From NCBI GenBank assembly GCA_030765045.1, contig CM060966.1, positions 63,882,786 through 63,946,785 of the forward strand: 64,000 nt of DNA, written 5' to 3'. This DNA is from Tenodera sinensis. Lineage: Eukaryota > Arthropoda > Insecta > Mantodea > Mantidae. The notes below the pieces were generated by a model. That model did not search any database and was not told the DNA's origin. It worked only from the letters and a program-made list of their open reading frames with translations. This document shows positions 46,621 to 59,314 of the stretch, piece after piece (position 1 is the stretch's first letter; each line of letters opens with the position of its first letter). A program made the translations under genes and the position numbers.

Positions 46621-46900
46621 TTTTTCTTTCTATCTTTCTTTCTTTCAGTCTTCCTTTCTTTCTTTCTGTCCTTCTTTCATTCTTTCTTTCTATCTTCCTT
46701 TCTTTCCTCCTTTGTAACTTTCTTCCTTTCTTACTTTCTTTCTTCCTTTCTTTCTTTCTTCCTTTTTGCTTTCCTTCCTTCTTTCTTTCTTTTTTCTTTC
46801 TATCTTTCTTTCTTTCAGTCTTCCTTTCTTTCTTTCTGTCCTTCTTTCATTCTTTCTTTCTATCTTCCTTTCTTTCCTCCTTTGTAACTTTCTTCCTTTT
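46621..46900 (+). repeat. 170-bp tandem pair
   Basis: CTTTCAGTCTTCC, CTGTCCTTCTTTC and CCTCCTTTGTAAC occur in the same order starting near 46,621 and near 46,791, an exact 170-bp step. The TTTGTAACTTTC element resembles the end of the previous ~230-bp unit. Confidence 0.82.
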
Positions 46901-47436
46901 TTCTTTGTTTCTTTCATTCGTTCTTTCTTTCTTTTTTTTCTTTCATCCTTCCTTTCTTTCTTTCATTCATTCTTTCTTTCTTTATTCCTTTGTTTCTTAC
47001 TTTCTTTCTTTCTTTCTGTCTTTCTTTCTTCCTTTCTTCGTTTCTTTCTTTCTTTGTTTCTATCTTTCTTTCTTTCTTTGTTTCTTTCTTTCTTTCTGTC
47101 TTTCTTATTCCTTTCTTCCTTCCTTCCTTTCTTTCTTCCTATCTTTCTTTCTATCTTTCTTTCTTTCCTTCTCCCTTTCTTTCCTTCTTTCTTTCTATCT
47201 TTCTTTCTTTCATTCTTCCTTCCTTTCTTTCTTTCATTTATTCATTCTTTTGTCTTTCTTTCTTTCTTTAATCCATTCTTTCTTTCTTTCTTGCTATTCT
47301 TCTTTCTTCCTTTCTTTCCTTCTTCCTTTCTTTCCTTCTTTCTTTCTTTCTTTATTTATTTCTTTAGTTTTTTCTTTTTTATTTACTAAGCTACTTTCTT
47401 TCTTGCTCTATTTCTCCCTTCTTCTCTTTCTTTCAT

Positions 47437-47484
<48 letters not shown>

Positions 47485-47759
47485 TGTCTTTCTTTCTTTC
47501 CTTCCTTCTTTGGTTCCTTCTTTCTTTCTATCTTTCATTTTTTCTTTCTTTCCTTCTTTCTTGATATTTTTCTATCTTTCTTTTCTTACTTCTTTCTTTC
47601 TATCTTTCTTTCTATCTTTCTTTCCTTCTTTCTTTCTTTCTTTCTTTTTTCTTCTTCTCCTTCTCTCTTTCTTTCTTTATTTCTCTCTTTCTTTCTATCT
47701 TTCTTTTCTTGTTTATTCCTTACTTTCTTTCTTTCTATCTTTCTTTCTGTCTTTCTTTC

Positions 47760-47792
<33 letters not shown>

Positions 47793-48887
47793 GTCTTTCT
47801 CTCTTCCTCTCTTCTTCTCTTTCATTCTTGCTTACTTGCTTTCTTTCTTTCTTTCTTTCTTTCTCTCTTTCTATCTTTCTTTCTCTCGGTCTTTCTTCCT
47901 TTGTGCCTTTCCTTCTCTCTGTCTCCCTTTCTTTCCATCGTTCTTTCTTTCTGTCTTTCTATCTTTCTTTCCTTCTTTCTTTTTTCTTTCTTTCTCTCTT
48001 TCTTTCTATCTTTCTTTCCTTCTTACTTTCTTTCTTTCTATCTTTCTTTGCGTCCATCTTTCTTTCTTTCTATCTTTGTTTGTTTCTTTCCTTCTTTCTT
48101 TCTCTCTGTCTTTCTCTCTTGCTCTCTTCTTCTGTTTCTTTCTCTCTTACTTGATTTCTTTCTTTCTCTCTCTCTATCTTTCTTTCTTTACGTCTTTCCT
48201 CCTTTGTGCCTTTCTTTCTCTCAGTCTCCTTTCTTTCCTTCTTTCTATTTTAATTTCTTTCTTCTTAGCTTTCTTACTTTCTTTCTTTCTTTCTATCTAT
48301 CTTTCCTTCTTTCTTTCCTTCCTTCTTTCTTTCTTTCCCTCTTTCTTTCCTTCATTTCTTTCTGTCTTTCTTTGTTTCTTTCTTTCTTTCTATTTTTCTT
48401 TCCTTCTTTCTTTCCTTCTTTCTTCCTTTCTCTCTTTCTTTCTTCCATTTTTCAGTCTTTCTTTGTTTGTTTGTTTCTTTCTTTCTTTGCTTCTTTCTTT
48501 CCTTCTAAATGTCTATCCTTCTTTCTTTCTTTCTTCGTTTGATTCTTTCTTTCTTTCTATCTTCTTTTCTTTCTTTCTTTCTTTCTTTCTTTCATTCTTT
48601 GATTCTTTCTTTCTTTCTACCTTTCTTTCTTTCTATCTATCTTTCTTTCCTTCTTTCTTTCTTTCTTTCCTCCTTTCTTTCTCTCTTTCTTTGTTTCATT
48701 CTTTCTTTCTTTCTGTCTTTAAATCTTCCTCTCTTCCTCTCTTTCTCTCTTTCTTTCATTCTTTTCTTTCTTTCTGTCTTTCTTTCTATCTTTCTTTCCT
48801 TTTTCTTTCTTTCTTTCTTCTTCCTTTCTGACTTTCTTTCCTCCTTTCTTTCTGTCTTTCTTTGTTTCATTCTCTATTTCTTTCTTT
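46901..48887 (+). repeat. TTTC tract with P-like and barcode monomers
   Basis: The part 46,910-47,400 resembles the P/S blocks (TTTATTTATTTC with TTTAG, then ATTTACTAAGC near 47,383), but is diverged. From 47,700 on, monomers with CTCTCTTCCTCTCTTC and TTTGTGCC recur near 47,795 and 48,110. No complex sequence is present. Confidence 0.6.
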
Positions 48888-49530
48888 CTCTCTGTCTTTA
48901 TATCTTTCTTTCCTTCTTTCTTCCTTACTTTCCTTCCTTCTATCTTTCTTTCTGTCTTTCTTTCCATCTTTCTTACTTTCTGTCTTTCTCTCTTCCTCTC
49001 TTCTTCTCTTTCTATCTTTCTTCCTTGCTTTCTTTCTTTCTTTCTCTCGGTTTCTATCTTTCTTTCTTTCTGTCTTTCTTCCTTTGTGCCTTTCTTTCTG
49101 TCGATCTCCCTTTCTTTCCTTCTTTCTTTATTCCTTTCTTTCTTTCTTTCTTCCTATATTTCTTACTTACTTTCTTCCTATCTCTCTTTGTTTCTTTCTT
49201 TCTTTCTTTCTTTTTCTCTATCTTTCTTTCTTTCTTTTTATCTTTCATTTCTTCTTTCTTTCTTTCTTTTTTCTTTCTGTCTATCGCTCTTCCTCTCTTC
49301 CTGTATTTCTCTCTTTCTTCCTTCCTTTCTACCTTTCTTTCTTTCTCTCTCTTTCTTTCTGTCTTTCTTTCTTATTTTCCTTCTTTCTTTCATTCATTCT
49401 TTCTGTTTTCCTGTCTTTCTTTCCTTCTATCCTTTCTATATTTCATTCTTTCTTTCATTCATTAGTACATTTATTCATTCATTAATTCATTCATTCTTTC
49501 ATTCATTCATTCGTTCATTCATTAATTCTT
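48888..49530 (+). repeat. ~0.65-kb segmental copy, partner of 45,331-45,990
   Basis: Same mark order at an offset of 3,541-3,557 bp, ending in the ATTC cluster. Minor indels lie in TTTC runs. Confidence 0.8.
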
Positions 49531-50504
49531 TCTTTCTTTATTTCTTTCTTTGTTCCTGTTTTCCTCTTTTTCTTTCTTTCTATCTTCGTTTCTTTCTTTC
49601 TATCTTGTTTTCTTTCTGTATTTTTCTCTTCCTCTCTTGCTTTCTTTCTTTCATTCTTTGTTTCTTTCTTTCTTTCTTTCTTCCTTTGTTTGTTTTTTCT
49701 TCCTTTCCTTCCTTCTTTCTTTTATCTTTCTTTCTTTCTTTCTTTCTTTGTATCTTTCTTTCTTTGTTTCTTTCTTTCTTACCTTCTTACTTTCTTTCAT
49801 TCTTTCATTCTTTCTTCCTTTCTTTCTTTCTTTCTTTCTTTATTTATGTCTTTCTTTCTGCCTTACTTTCCTTCCATCTTTCTTTCCTTCTTCCTTTCTT
49901 TCCTTCTTTCTTTCTATTTTCTTAATATCTTTCATTCTTTCTTCCTTCCTTTCTTTCTTTAGTTCTCTCTTTCTTTCTTCCTTTCTTTCTGTCTTTCTTT
50001 GTTTCCTTCTTTCTTTCTTTCTTTCTGTCTTTCTTTCTTTCTTACTTACTTTCTTTCTGTCTTTCTATCTTTCTCTCTATCTTTCTTTGCTTCTTTCTTT
50101 CTTTCTTTCTCTATGTCTTTCTATTTTTCTTTCCTTCTTTGTTCCCTACTTTCTTTCTATCTTTCTTTCTGTCTTTCTCTCTTCCTCTCTTCTTCTCTTT
50201 CTTTCTTTCCTTCTTTCTTACTTGCTTTCTTTCTTTCTTTCTATCTTTCTTTCTGTCTTTCTTCCTTTGTGCCTTTCTTTATCTCTGTCTCCCTTTCTTT
50301 CCTTCTTTCTTTCTTCCTTTCTTTCTTTCTTTCTTCCTATCTTTCTTACTTTCTTTCCTTCTATCTATCGTTCCTTCTTTCCTTCTTTCATTCTTTCTTT
50401 CTTTCTTTCTTTCTTTCTTCATTTCTTGCTTTCTTTCCTTCTTTATTTTTTATTGCTATTTCTCCTTCTTTCTTTCCTTGTTCCTTTCTTTCTTTCGTTC
50501 GCTC

Positions 50505-50535
<31 letters not shown>

Positions 50536-50958
50536 TTTCTTTCTTTCTTTCATTCTTTTTTCTTTTTTTCTTTCATTCCTTCGTTCTTTCTTTCTTTCTT
50601 TCTTTTTTCTTTCTGTCTATCGCTCTTCCTCTCTACCTGTCTTTCTCTCTTTCTTGCTTTCTTTCTATCTTTCTTTCTCTCTTTCTTTCTTCCTTTCTTC
50701 TTTCTTTCTTTCTTTCTTTCTTTATTTCTTTCTTTCTTTCCTTATTTCTTTCTCTCTATTTTTCAGTCTCTCTTTGCTTGTTCCTTTCTTTCTTTCGTTC
50801 GCTCTTTCTTTCATTCATTCTTTCTTTCATTCATTCGTACATTCATTCATTCATTCATTCATGCATTCATTCATTTACTCATTCATTCATTCTTTCCTTC
50901 TTTCTTTCTTTCTTTCTTCATTTCTTTCTATGTTAATCTCTTCCTCTTTTTCTTTCCT

Positions 50959-50990
<32 letters not shown>

Positions 50991-51203
50991 GCTGTATACT
51001 TCTCTTCCTCTCTTCCTCTCTTTCTTTCGTTCTTTCTTTCTTCCTTCCTTTCTTTCTTTCTGTGTTTTTACTTTCTTTCCTTACTTTTTCTTTTTAATTT
51101 CTTTATTTCTTTCTGTCTTTCTTTCTATCTTTCTTTCCTTGTTTCTTTCTTCCTTTCCTTCCTTCTTTCATTCTTTCTTTCTTTCCCTCTTTCTTTCTTT
51201 CCC

Positions 51204-51234
<31 letters not shown>

Positions 51235-52603
51235 ATCTTTCTCACTTTTTTCTTTCTTTCTTTCCTTTTTCTTTCTTTCTTTCCTTCATACTTTCTTGCT
51301 ATTTTCTTTCTCTCTTTCCTTCTTCCTCTCTTTCGTTCTTTCTATCGTTCTTTCTTTCTTTGTTTATTTCTTTCTGTCTTTCTCTCTTTCTCTCTTTCTG
51401 TCTTTTTTTCGTTCATTTTTTGTTTCCGTCTTTCTTTGTTTCTTACTTGCTTGCTTTCTTTCTTTCTTTCTTTCTATCTTTCTTTCCTTCCTTCCTTCTT
51501 CCTTTCTTTTTATTTTTTATTTCTTTCTTTCTTCCTTTGTTTGTTTCTTTCTTTCTTTCATTCTTCCTTCCTTCCTTTCTTTCTTTGTTTCTATCTATCT
51601 TTCTTTATATTTTTCTTTCTTTCTGTCTTTCTTTCTTTCTATCTTTCATTCCTTGTTTCTTTTCTTTTTTCTTTCTTTCTTTCTATCTTTCTTTCGATCT
51701 TTCTTTCTTCCTCCTTTCCTTCTTTCTTTCTTTGTACCTTTCTTTCTCTCTCTTTCTTTCTTCCTTTCTTTCTGTCTTTCTCTGTTTCATTCTTTCTTTC
51801 TATCTTTCTTTCCTTCTTTCCTTCTTTCTTTCTTTCTTTCTTTCTCTCTTTCTTTCTATCTTTCTTTTCTGCTTTCTTCCTTACTTTCTTTCTTTCTAAC
51901 TTTCTTTCTGTATTTTTTTCTTTCTTTCTTTCTCTCTGTCTTTCTCTCTTCCTCTCTTGTTCTCTTTCTTTCTTACTTGCTTTCTTTCATTCTTTCTTTC
52001 TTTGTCTCTTTCTATCTTTCTTTCTTTCTTTCTGTCTTTCTTCCTTTGTGCCTTTCTTTCTCTCTGTCTCCCTTTCTTTCCTTTTTTCTTTCTTCATTTC
52101 TTTGTATGTTTCTTGCTTTCCTCCTTCCTACTTTTCTTTCTTTCTTTCTTCCTTCCTTTCTTTCTTTCTTTCTTTCTTACTTCCTTCCTTTCTCTCTTTC
52201 TTTCTCTCTTGGTTTCTCTCTATCGTTCTTTCTTTGTTTCTTTTTACTTTCTGTCTTTCTTTGTTCCGTTCATCCTTTCTTTCTTTCTTACTTTCTGTCT
52301 TCCTTTCTTCCTTTCTTCCTTTCTTTCTTTCTTCCTTTGTTTCTTTCTTTCTTTCTTTCTTCCTTTCTTTCTTTCTTTCTTTCTTTCTATCTTTCTTTGT
52401 TTCTTTCTGTTTTCTTTCCTTCTTTCTTTCATTCTTTTCTTTCTTTCTGTCTTTCTTTCTATCCTTCTTTCCTTTTTCTTTCTTTCTTTCTTCTTCCTTT
52501 CTGACTTTCTTTCCTCCTTTCTTTCTGTCTTTCTTTGTTTCATTCTTTCTTTCTTTCTGTCTTTAAATCTTTTTTCGTTGTTTCGTTCTTTCTTTCTTTC
52601 TTT
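49531..52603 (+). repeat. ~3-kb tandem array, unit A
   Basis: Starts with TTTGTTCCTGTTTTCC (about 49,549) and runs through CTTAATATC, a single copy of the 16-bp minisatellite (50,182), CTGTCTATCGCTC (50,613), CTGTATACTTC (about 50,993), TTTTTAATTTC and TTCGTTCATTTTTTG (about 51,409) to TTTAAATCTTTTTTCG. Units B, C and D repeat this order with different internal losses. It is the longest unit. Confidence 0.8.
50182..50197 (+). repeat. 16-bp minisatellite, 1 copy (unit A)
   Basis: A single TTCCTCTCTTCTTCTC in its barcode context (after CTGTCTTTCTC). Confidence 0.85.
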
Positions 52604-53666
52604 CATTAATTCCTACATTTATTCATTCACTCATTCATTCCTTCATTCATTCATTCATTCATTCATTCATTCTTTCTTTCTTTATTTCTTTCTTTGTTCC
52701 TGTTTTCCTCTTTCTCTTTCTTTCTATCTTCGTTTCTTTCTTTCTATCTTTTTTTCTTTCTGTATTTTTCTCTTCCTCTCTTGCTTTCTTTCTTTCATTC
52801 TTTGTTTCTTTATTTCTTTCTTTCTTCCTTTGTTTGTTTTTTCTTCCTTTCCTTCCTTCTTTCTTTTATCTTTCTTTCTTTCTTTCTTTCTTTGTATCTT
52901 TCTTTCTTTGTTTCTTTCTTTCTTACTTTCTTTCATTCTTTCATTCTTTCTTCCTTCCTTTGTTTCTTTCTTTCTTTCTTTATGTCTTTCTTTCTGCCTT
53001 TCTTTCCTTCCATCTTTCTTTCCTTCTTCCTTTCTTTCCTTCTTTCTTTCTATTTTCTTAATATCTTTCATTCTTTCTTCCTTTCTTTCTTTAGTTCTCT
53101 CTTTCTTTCTTCCTTTCTTTCTGTCTTTCTTTGTTTCCTTCTTTCTTTCTTTCTTTCTTTCTGTCTTTCTTTCTTTCTTTCTTACTTCCTTTCTTTCTGT
53201 CTTTCTATCTTTCTCTCTATCCTTCTTTGCTTCTTTCTTTCTTTCTTTCTCTATTTCTTTCTATTTTTCTTTCCTTCTTTCTTCCCTACTTTCTTTCTAT
53301 CTTTCTTTCTGTCTTTCTCTCTTCCTCTCTTCTTCTCTTCCTCTCTTCTTCTCTTTCCTTCTTTCCTTCTTTCTTACTTGCTTTCTTTCTTTCTCTTTTT
53401 CTATCTTTCTTTCTGTCTTTCTTCCTTTGTGCCTTTCTTTATCTCTGTCTCCCTTTCTTTCCTTCTTTCTTTCTTCCTTTCTTTCTTTCTTCCTTTCTTT
53501 CTTCCTATCTTTCTTACTTTCTTTCCTTCTATCTATCGTTCCTTCTTTCCTTCTTTCATTCTTTCTTTCTTTCTTTCTTTCTTCATTTCTTGCTTTCTTT
53601 CCTTCTTTATTTTTTATTGCTATTTTTCCTTCTTTCTTTCCTTGTTCCTTTCTTTCTTTCGTTCGC

Positions 53667-53705
<39 letters not shown>

Positions 53706-55078
53706 ATCTTTCTCACTTTTTTATTTCTTTCTTTCCTTTTTCTTTCTTTCTTTCCTTCATACTTTCTTGCTATTTTCTTTCTCTCTTTCCTTCTTCCTCT
53801 CTTTCGTTCTTTCTATCGTTCTTTCTTTCTTTGTTTATTTCTTTCTGTCTTTCTCTCTTGCTCTCTTTCTGTCTTTTTTTCGTTCATTTTTTGTTTCCGT
53901 CTTTCTTTGTTTCTTACTTGCTTGCTTTCTTTCTTTCTTTCTTTCTTTCTATCTTTCTTTCCTTCCTTCCTTCTTCCTTTCTTTTTATTTTTTATTTCTT
54001 TCTTTCTTCCTTTGTTTGTTTCTTTCTTTCTTTCATTCTTCCTTCCTTTCTTTCTTTGTTTCTATCTATCTTTCTTTATATTTTTCTTTCTTTCTGTCTT
54101 TCTTTCTTTCTATCTTTCATTCCTTGTTTCTTTTCTTTTTTCTTTCTTTCTTTCTATCTTTCTTTCGATCTTTCTTTCTTCCTCCTTTCCTTCTTTCTTT
54201 CTTTGTACCTTTCTTTCTCTCTCTTTCTTTCTTCCTTTCTTTCTGTCTTTCTCTGTTTCATTCTTTCTTTCTATCTTTCTTTCCTTCTTTCCTTCTTTCT
54301 TTCTTTCTTTCTTTCTCTCTTTCTTTCTATCTTTCTTTTCTGCTTTCTTCCTTACTTTCTTTCTTTCTAACTTTCTTTCTGTATTTTTTTCTTTCTTTCT
54401 TTCTCTCTGTCTTTCTCTCTTCCTCTCTTGTTCTCTTTCTTTCTTACTTGCTTTCTTTCATTCTTTCTTTCTTTGTCTCTTTCTATCTTTCTTTCTTTCT
54501 TTCTGTCTTTCTTCCTTTGTGCCTTTCTTTCTCTCTGTCTCCCTTTCTTTCCTTTTTTCTTTCTTCATTTCTTTGTATGTTTCTTGCTTTCCTCCTTCCT
54601 ACTTTTCTTTCTTTCTTTCTTCCTTCCTTTCTTTCTTTCTTTCTTTCTTACTTCCTTCCTTTCTCTCTTTCTTTCTCTCTTGGTTTCTCTCTATCGTTCT
54701 TTCTTTGTTTCTTTTTACTTTCTGTCTTTCTTTGTTCCGTTCATCCTTTCTTTCTTTCTTACTTTCTGTCTTCCTTTCTTCCTTTCTTCCTTTCTTTCTT
54801 TCTTCCTTTGTTTCTTTCTTTCTTTCTTTCTTCCTTTCTTTCTTTCTTTCTTTCTTTCTATCTTTCTTTGTTTCTTTCTGTTTTCTTTCCTTCTTTCTTT
54901 CATTCTTTTCTTTCTTTCTGTCTTTCTTTCTATCCTTCTTTCCTCTTTCTTTCTTTCTTTCTTCTTCCTTTCTGACTTTCTTTCCTCCTTTCTTTCTGTC
55001 TTTCTTTGTTTCATTCTTTCTTTCTTTCTTTCTGTCTTTAAATCTTTTTTCGTTGTTTCGTTCTTTCCTTCTTTCTTT
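52604..55078 (+). repeat. ~2.5-kb tandem array, unit B
   Basis: Begins at CATTAATTCCTACATTT, which recurs 2,475 bp later. It lacks the part of unit A carrying CTGTCTATCGCTC and CTGTATACTTC: after TTCGTTCGCTC (about 53,658) it passes straight to TTTCTCACTTTTTTATTTC. Confidence 0.87.
53322..53353 (+). repeat. 16-bp minisatellite, 2 copies (unit B)
   Basis: Two exact copies of TTCCTCTCTTCTTCTC, starts at 53,322 and 53,338. Confidence 0.9.
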
Positions 55079-56066
55079 CATTAATTCCTACATTTATTCA
55101 TTCACTCATTCATTCCTTCATTCATTCATTCATTCATTCATTCTTTCTTTCTTTATTTCTTTCTTTGTTCCTGTTTTCCTCTTTCTCTTTCTTTCTATCT
55201 TCGTTTCTTTCTTTCTATCTTTTTTTCTTTCTGTATTTTTCTCTTCCTCTCTTGCTTTCTTTCTTTCATTCTTTGTTTCTTTATTTCTTTCTTTCTTCCT
55301 TTGTTTGTTTTTTCTTCCTTTCCTTCCTTCTTTCTTTTATCTTTCTTTCTTTCTTTCTTTGTATCTTTCTTTCTTTGTTTCTTTCTTTCTTACTTTCTTT
55401 CATTCTTTCATTCTTTCTTCCTTCCTTTCTTTCTTTCTTTCCTTCTTTCTTTATGTCTTTCTTTCTGCCTTACTTTCCTTCCATCTTTCTTTCCTTCTTC
55501 CTTTCTTTCCTTCTTTCTTTCTATTTTCTTAATATCTTTCATTCTTTCTTCCTTTCTTTCTTTAGTTCTCTCTTTCTTTCTTCCTTTCTTTCTGTCTTTC
55601 TTTGTTTCCTTCTTTCTTTCTTTCTTTCTTTCTGTCTTTCTTTCTTACTTTCTTACTTCCTTTCTTTCTGTCTTTCTATCTTTCTCTCTATCCTTCTTTG
55701 CTTCTTTCTTTCTTTCTTTCTTTCTCTATTTCTTTCTATTTTTCTTTCCTTCTTTCTTCCCTACTTTCTTTCTATCTTTCTTTCTGTCTTTCTCTCTTCC
55801 TCTCTTCTTCTCTTCCTCTCTTCTTCTCTTCCTCTCTTCTTCTCTTTCCTTCTTTCCTTCTTTCTTACTTGCTTTCTTTCTTTCTCTTTTTCTATCTTTC
55901 TTTCTGTCTTTCTTCCTTTGTGCCTTTCTTTATCTCTGTCTCCCTTTCTTTCCTTCTTTCTTTCTTCCTTTCTTTCTTTCTTCCTTTCTTTCTTTCTTCC
56001 TATCTTTCTTACTTTCTTTCCTTCTATCTATCGTTCCTTCTTTCCTTCTTTCATTCTTTCTTTCTT

Positions 56067-56098
<32 letters not shown>

Positions 56099-57723
56099 GC
56101 TGTATACTTCTCTTCCTCTCTTCCTCTCTTTCTTTCGTTCTTTCTTTCTTCCTTCCTTTCTTTCTTTCTTTCTGTGTTTTTACTTTCTTTCCTTACTTTT
56201 TCTTTTTAATTTCTTTATTTCTTTCTGTCTTTCTTTCTATCTTTCTTTCCTTGTTTCTTTCTTCCTTTCCTTCCTTCTTTCATTCTTTCTTTCTTTCCCT
56301 CTTTCTTTCTTTCTTTCCCTCTTTCTTTCTTTCTTTCTTTCTTTCTATCTTTCTCACTTTTTTCTTTCTTTCTTTCCTTTTTCTTTCTTTCTTTCCTTCA
56401 TACTTTCTTGCTATTTTCTTTCTCTCTTTCCTTCTTCCTCTCTTTCGTTCTTTCTATCGTTCTTTCTTTCTTTGTTTATTTCTTTCTGTCTTTCTCTCTT
56501 TCTCTCTTTCTGTCTTTTTTTCGTTCATTTTTTGTTTCCGTCTTTCTTTGTTTCTTACTTGCTTGCTTTCTTTCTTTCTTTCTTTCTATCTTTCTTTCCT
56601 TCCTTCTTCCTTTCTTTTTATTTTTTATTTCTTTCTTTCTTCCTTTGTTTGTTTCTTTCTTTCTTTCATTCTTCCTTCCTTCCTTTCTTTCTTTGTTTCT
56701 ATCTATCTTTCTTTATATTTTTCTTTCTTTCTGTCTTTCTTTCTTTCTATCTTTCATTCCTTGTTTCTTTTCTTTTTTCTTTCTTTCTTTCTATCTTTCT
56801 TTCGATCTTTCTTTCTTCCTCCTTTCCTTCTTTCTTTCTTTGTACCTTTCTTTCTCTCTCTTTCTTTCTTCCTTTCTTTCTGTCTTTCTCTGTTTCATTC
56901 TTTCTTTCTATCTTTCTTTCCTTCTTTCCTTCTTTCTTTCTTTCTTTCTTTCTCTCTTTCTTTCTATCTTTCTTTTCTGCTTTCTTCCTTACTTTCTTTC
57001 TTTCTAACTTTCTTTCTGTATTTTTTTCTTTCTTTCTTTCTCTCTGTCTTTCTCTCTTCCTCTCTTGTTCTCTTTCTTTCTTACTTGCTTTCTTTCATTC
57101 TTTCTTTCTTTGTCTCTTTCTATCTTTCTTTCTTTCTTTCTTTCTGTCTTTCTTCCTTTGTGCCTTTCTTTCTCTCTGTCTCCCTTTCTTTCCTTTTTTC
57201 TTTCTTCATTTCTTTGTATGTTTCTTGCTTTCCTCCTTCCTACTTTTCTTTCTTTCTTTCTTCCTTCCTTTCTTTCTTTCTTTCTTTCTTACTTCCTTCC
57301 TTTCTCTCTTTCTTTCTCTCTTGGTTTCTCTCTATCGTTCTTTCTTTGTTTCTTTTTACTTTCTGTCTTTCTTTGTTCCGTTCATCCTTTCTTTCTTTCT
57401 TACTTTCTGTCTTCCTTTCTTCCTTTCTTCCTTTCTTTCTTTCTTCCTTTGTTTCTTTCTTTCTTTCTTTCTTTCTTCCTTTCTTTCTTTCTTTCTTTCT
57501 TTCTATCTTTCTTTGTTTCTTTCTGTTTTCTTTCCTTCTTTCTTTCATTCTTTTCTTTCTTTCTGTCTTTCTTTCTATCCTTCTTTCCTTTTTCTTTCTT
57601 TCTTTCTTCTTCCTTTCTGACTTTCTTTCCTCCTTTCTTTCTGTCTTTCTTTGTTTCATTCTTTCTTTCTTTCTTTCTGTCTTTAAATCTTTTTTCGTTG
57701 TTTCGTTCTTTCTTTCTTTCTTT
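55079..57723 (+). repeat. ~2.6-kb tandem array, unit C
   Basis: Begins at the second CATTAATTCCTACATTT; the next is 2,645 bp on. It keeps the CTGTATACTTC and TTTTTAATTTC marks (about 56,099 and 56,205) but lacks the CTGTCTATCGCTC stretch, so its internal deletion differs from that of unit B. Confidence 0.87.
55797..55844 (+). repeat. 16-bp minisatellite, 3 copies (unit C)
   Basis: Three exact copies of TTCCTCTCTTCTTCTC, starts at 55,797, 55,813 and 55,829. Confidence 0.9.
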
Positions 57724-59270
57724 CATTAATTCCTACATTTATTCATTCACTCATTCATTCCTTCATTCATTCATTCATTCATTCATTCTTTCTTTCTTTA
57801 TTTCTTTCTTTGTTCCTGTTTTCCTCTTTCTCTTTCTTTCTATCTTCGTTTCTTTCTTTCTATCTTTTTTTCTTTCTGTATTTCTCTCTTCCTCTCTTGC
57901 TTTCTTTCTTTCATTCTTTGTTTCTTTATTTCTTTCTTTCTTCCTTTGTTTGTTTTTTCTTCCTTTCCTTCCTTCTTTCTTTTATCTTTCTTTCTTTCTT
58001 TCTTTCTTTGTATCTTTCTTTCTTTGTTTCTTTCTTTCTTACTTTCTTTCATTCTTTCATTCTTTCTTCCTTCCTTTCTTTCTTTCTTTCTTTCTTTATG
58101 TCTTTCTTTCTGCCTTACTTTCCTTCCATCTTTCTTTCCTTCTTCCTTTCTTTCCTTCTTTCTTTCTATTTTCTTAATATCTTTCATTCTTTCTTCCTTT
58201 CTTTCTTTAGTTCTCTCTTTCTTTCTTCCTTTCTTTCTGTCTTTCTTTGTTTCCTTCTTTCTTTCTTTCTTTCTTTCTTTCTGTCTTTCTTTCTTTCTTT
58301 CTTACTTCCTTTCTTTCTGTCTTTCTATCTTTCTCTCTATCCTTCTTTGCTTCTTTCTTTCTTTCTTTCTCTATTTCTTTCTATTTTTCTTTCCTTCTTT
58401 CTTCCCTACTTTCTTTCTATCTTTCTTTCTGTTTTCTCTCTTCCTCTCTTCTTCTCTTCCTCTCTTCTTCTCTTCCTCTCTTCTTCTCTTTCCTTCTTTC
58501 CTTCTTTCTTACTTGCTTTCTTTCTTTCTCTTTTTCTATCTTTCTTTCTGTCTTTCTTCCTTTGTGCCTTTCTTTATCTCTGTCTCCCTTTCTTTCCTTC
58601 TTTCTTTCTTCCTTTCTTTCTTTCTTCCTTTCTTTCTTTCTTCCTATCTTTCTTACTTTCTTTCCTTCTATCTATCGTTCCTTCTTTCCTTCTTTCATTC
58701 TTTCTTTCTTTCTTTCTTCATTTCTTGCTTTCTTTCCTTCTTTATCTTTTATTGCTATTTTTCCTTCTTTCTTTCCTTGTTCCTTTCTTTCTTTCGTTCG
58801 CTCTTTCTTTCTTTCTTTCTTTGTTTCTTTCTTTGTTTCTCTTTTTCTTTCTTTCTTTCATTCTTTTTTCTTTTTTTCTTTCATTCCTTCGTTCTTTCGT
58901 TCTTTCTTTTTTCTTTCTGTCTATCGCTCTTCCTCTCTTCCTGTCTTTCTCTCTTTCTTGCTTTCTTTCTATCTTTCTTTCTCTCTTTCTTTCTTCCTTT
59001 CTTCTTTCTTTCTTTCTTTCTTTCTTTATTTGTTTCTTTTTTTCCTTATTTCTTTCTCTCTATTTTTCTGTCTCTCTTTGCTTGTTCCTTTCTTTCTTTC
59101 GTTCGCTCTTTCTTTCTTTCATTCATTCTTTCTTTCATTCATTCGTACATTTATTCATTCATTCATTCATGCATTCATTCATTTACTCATTCATTCATTC
59201 TTTCCTTCTTTCTTTCTTTCTTTCTTCCTTCATTTCTTTCTTTGTTAATCTCTTCCTCTTTTTCTTTCTT

Positions 59271-59314
<44 letters not shown>

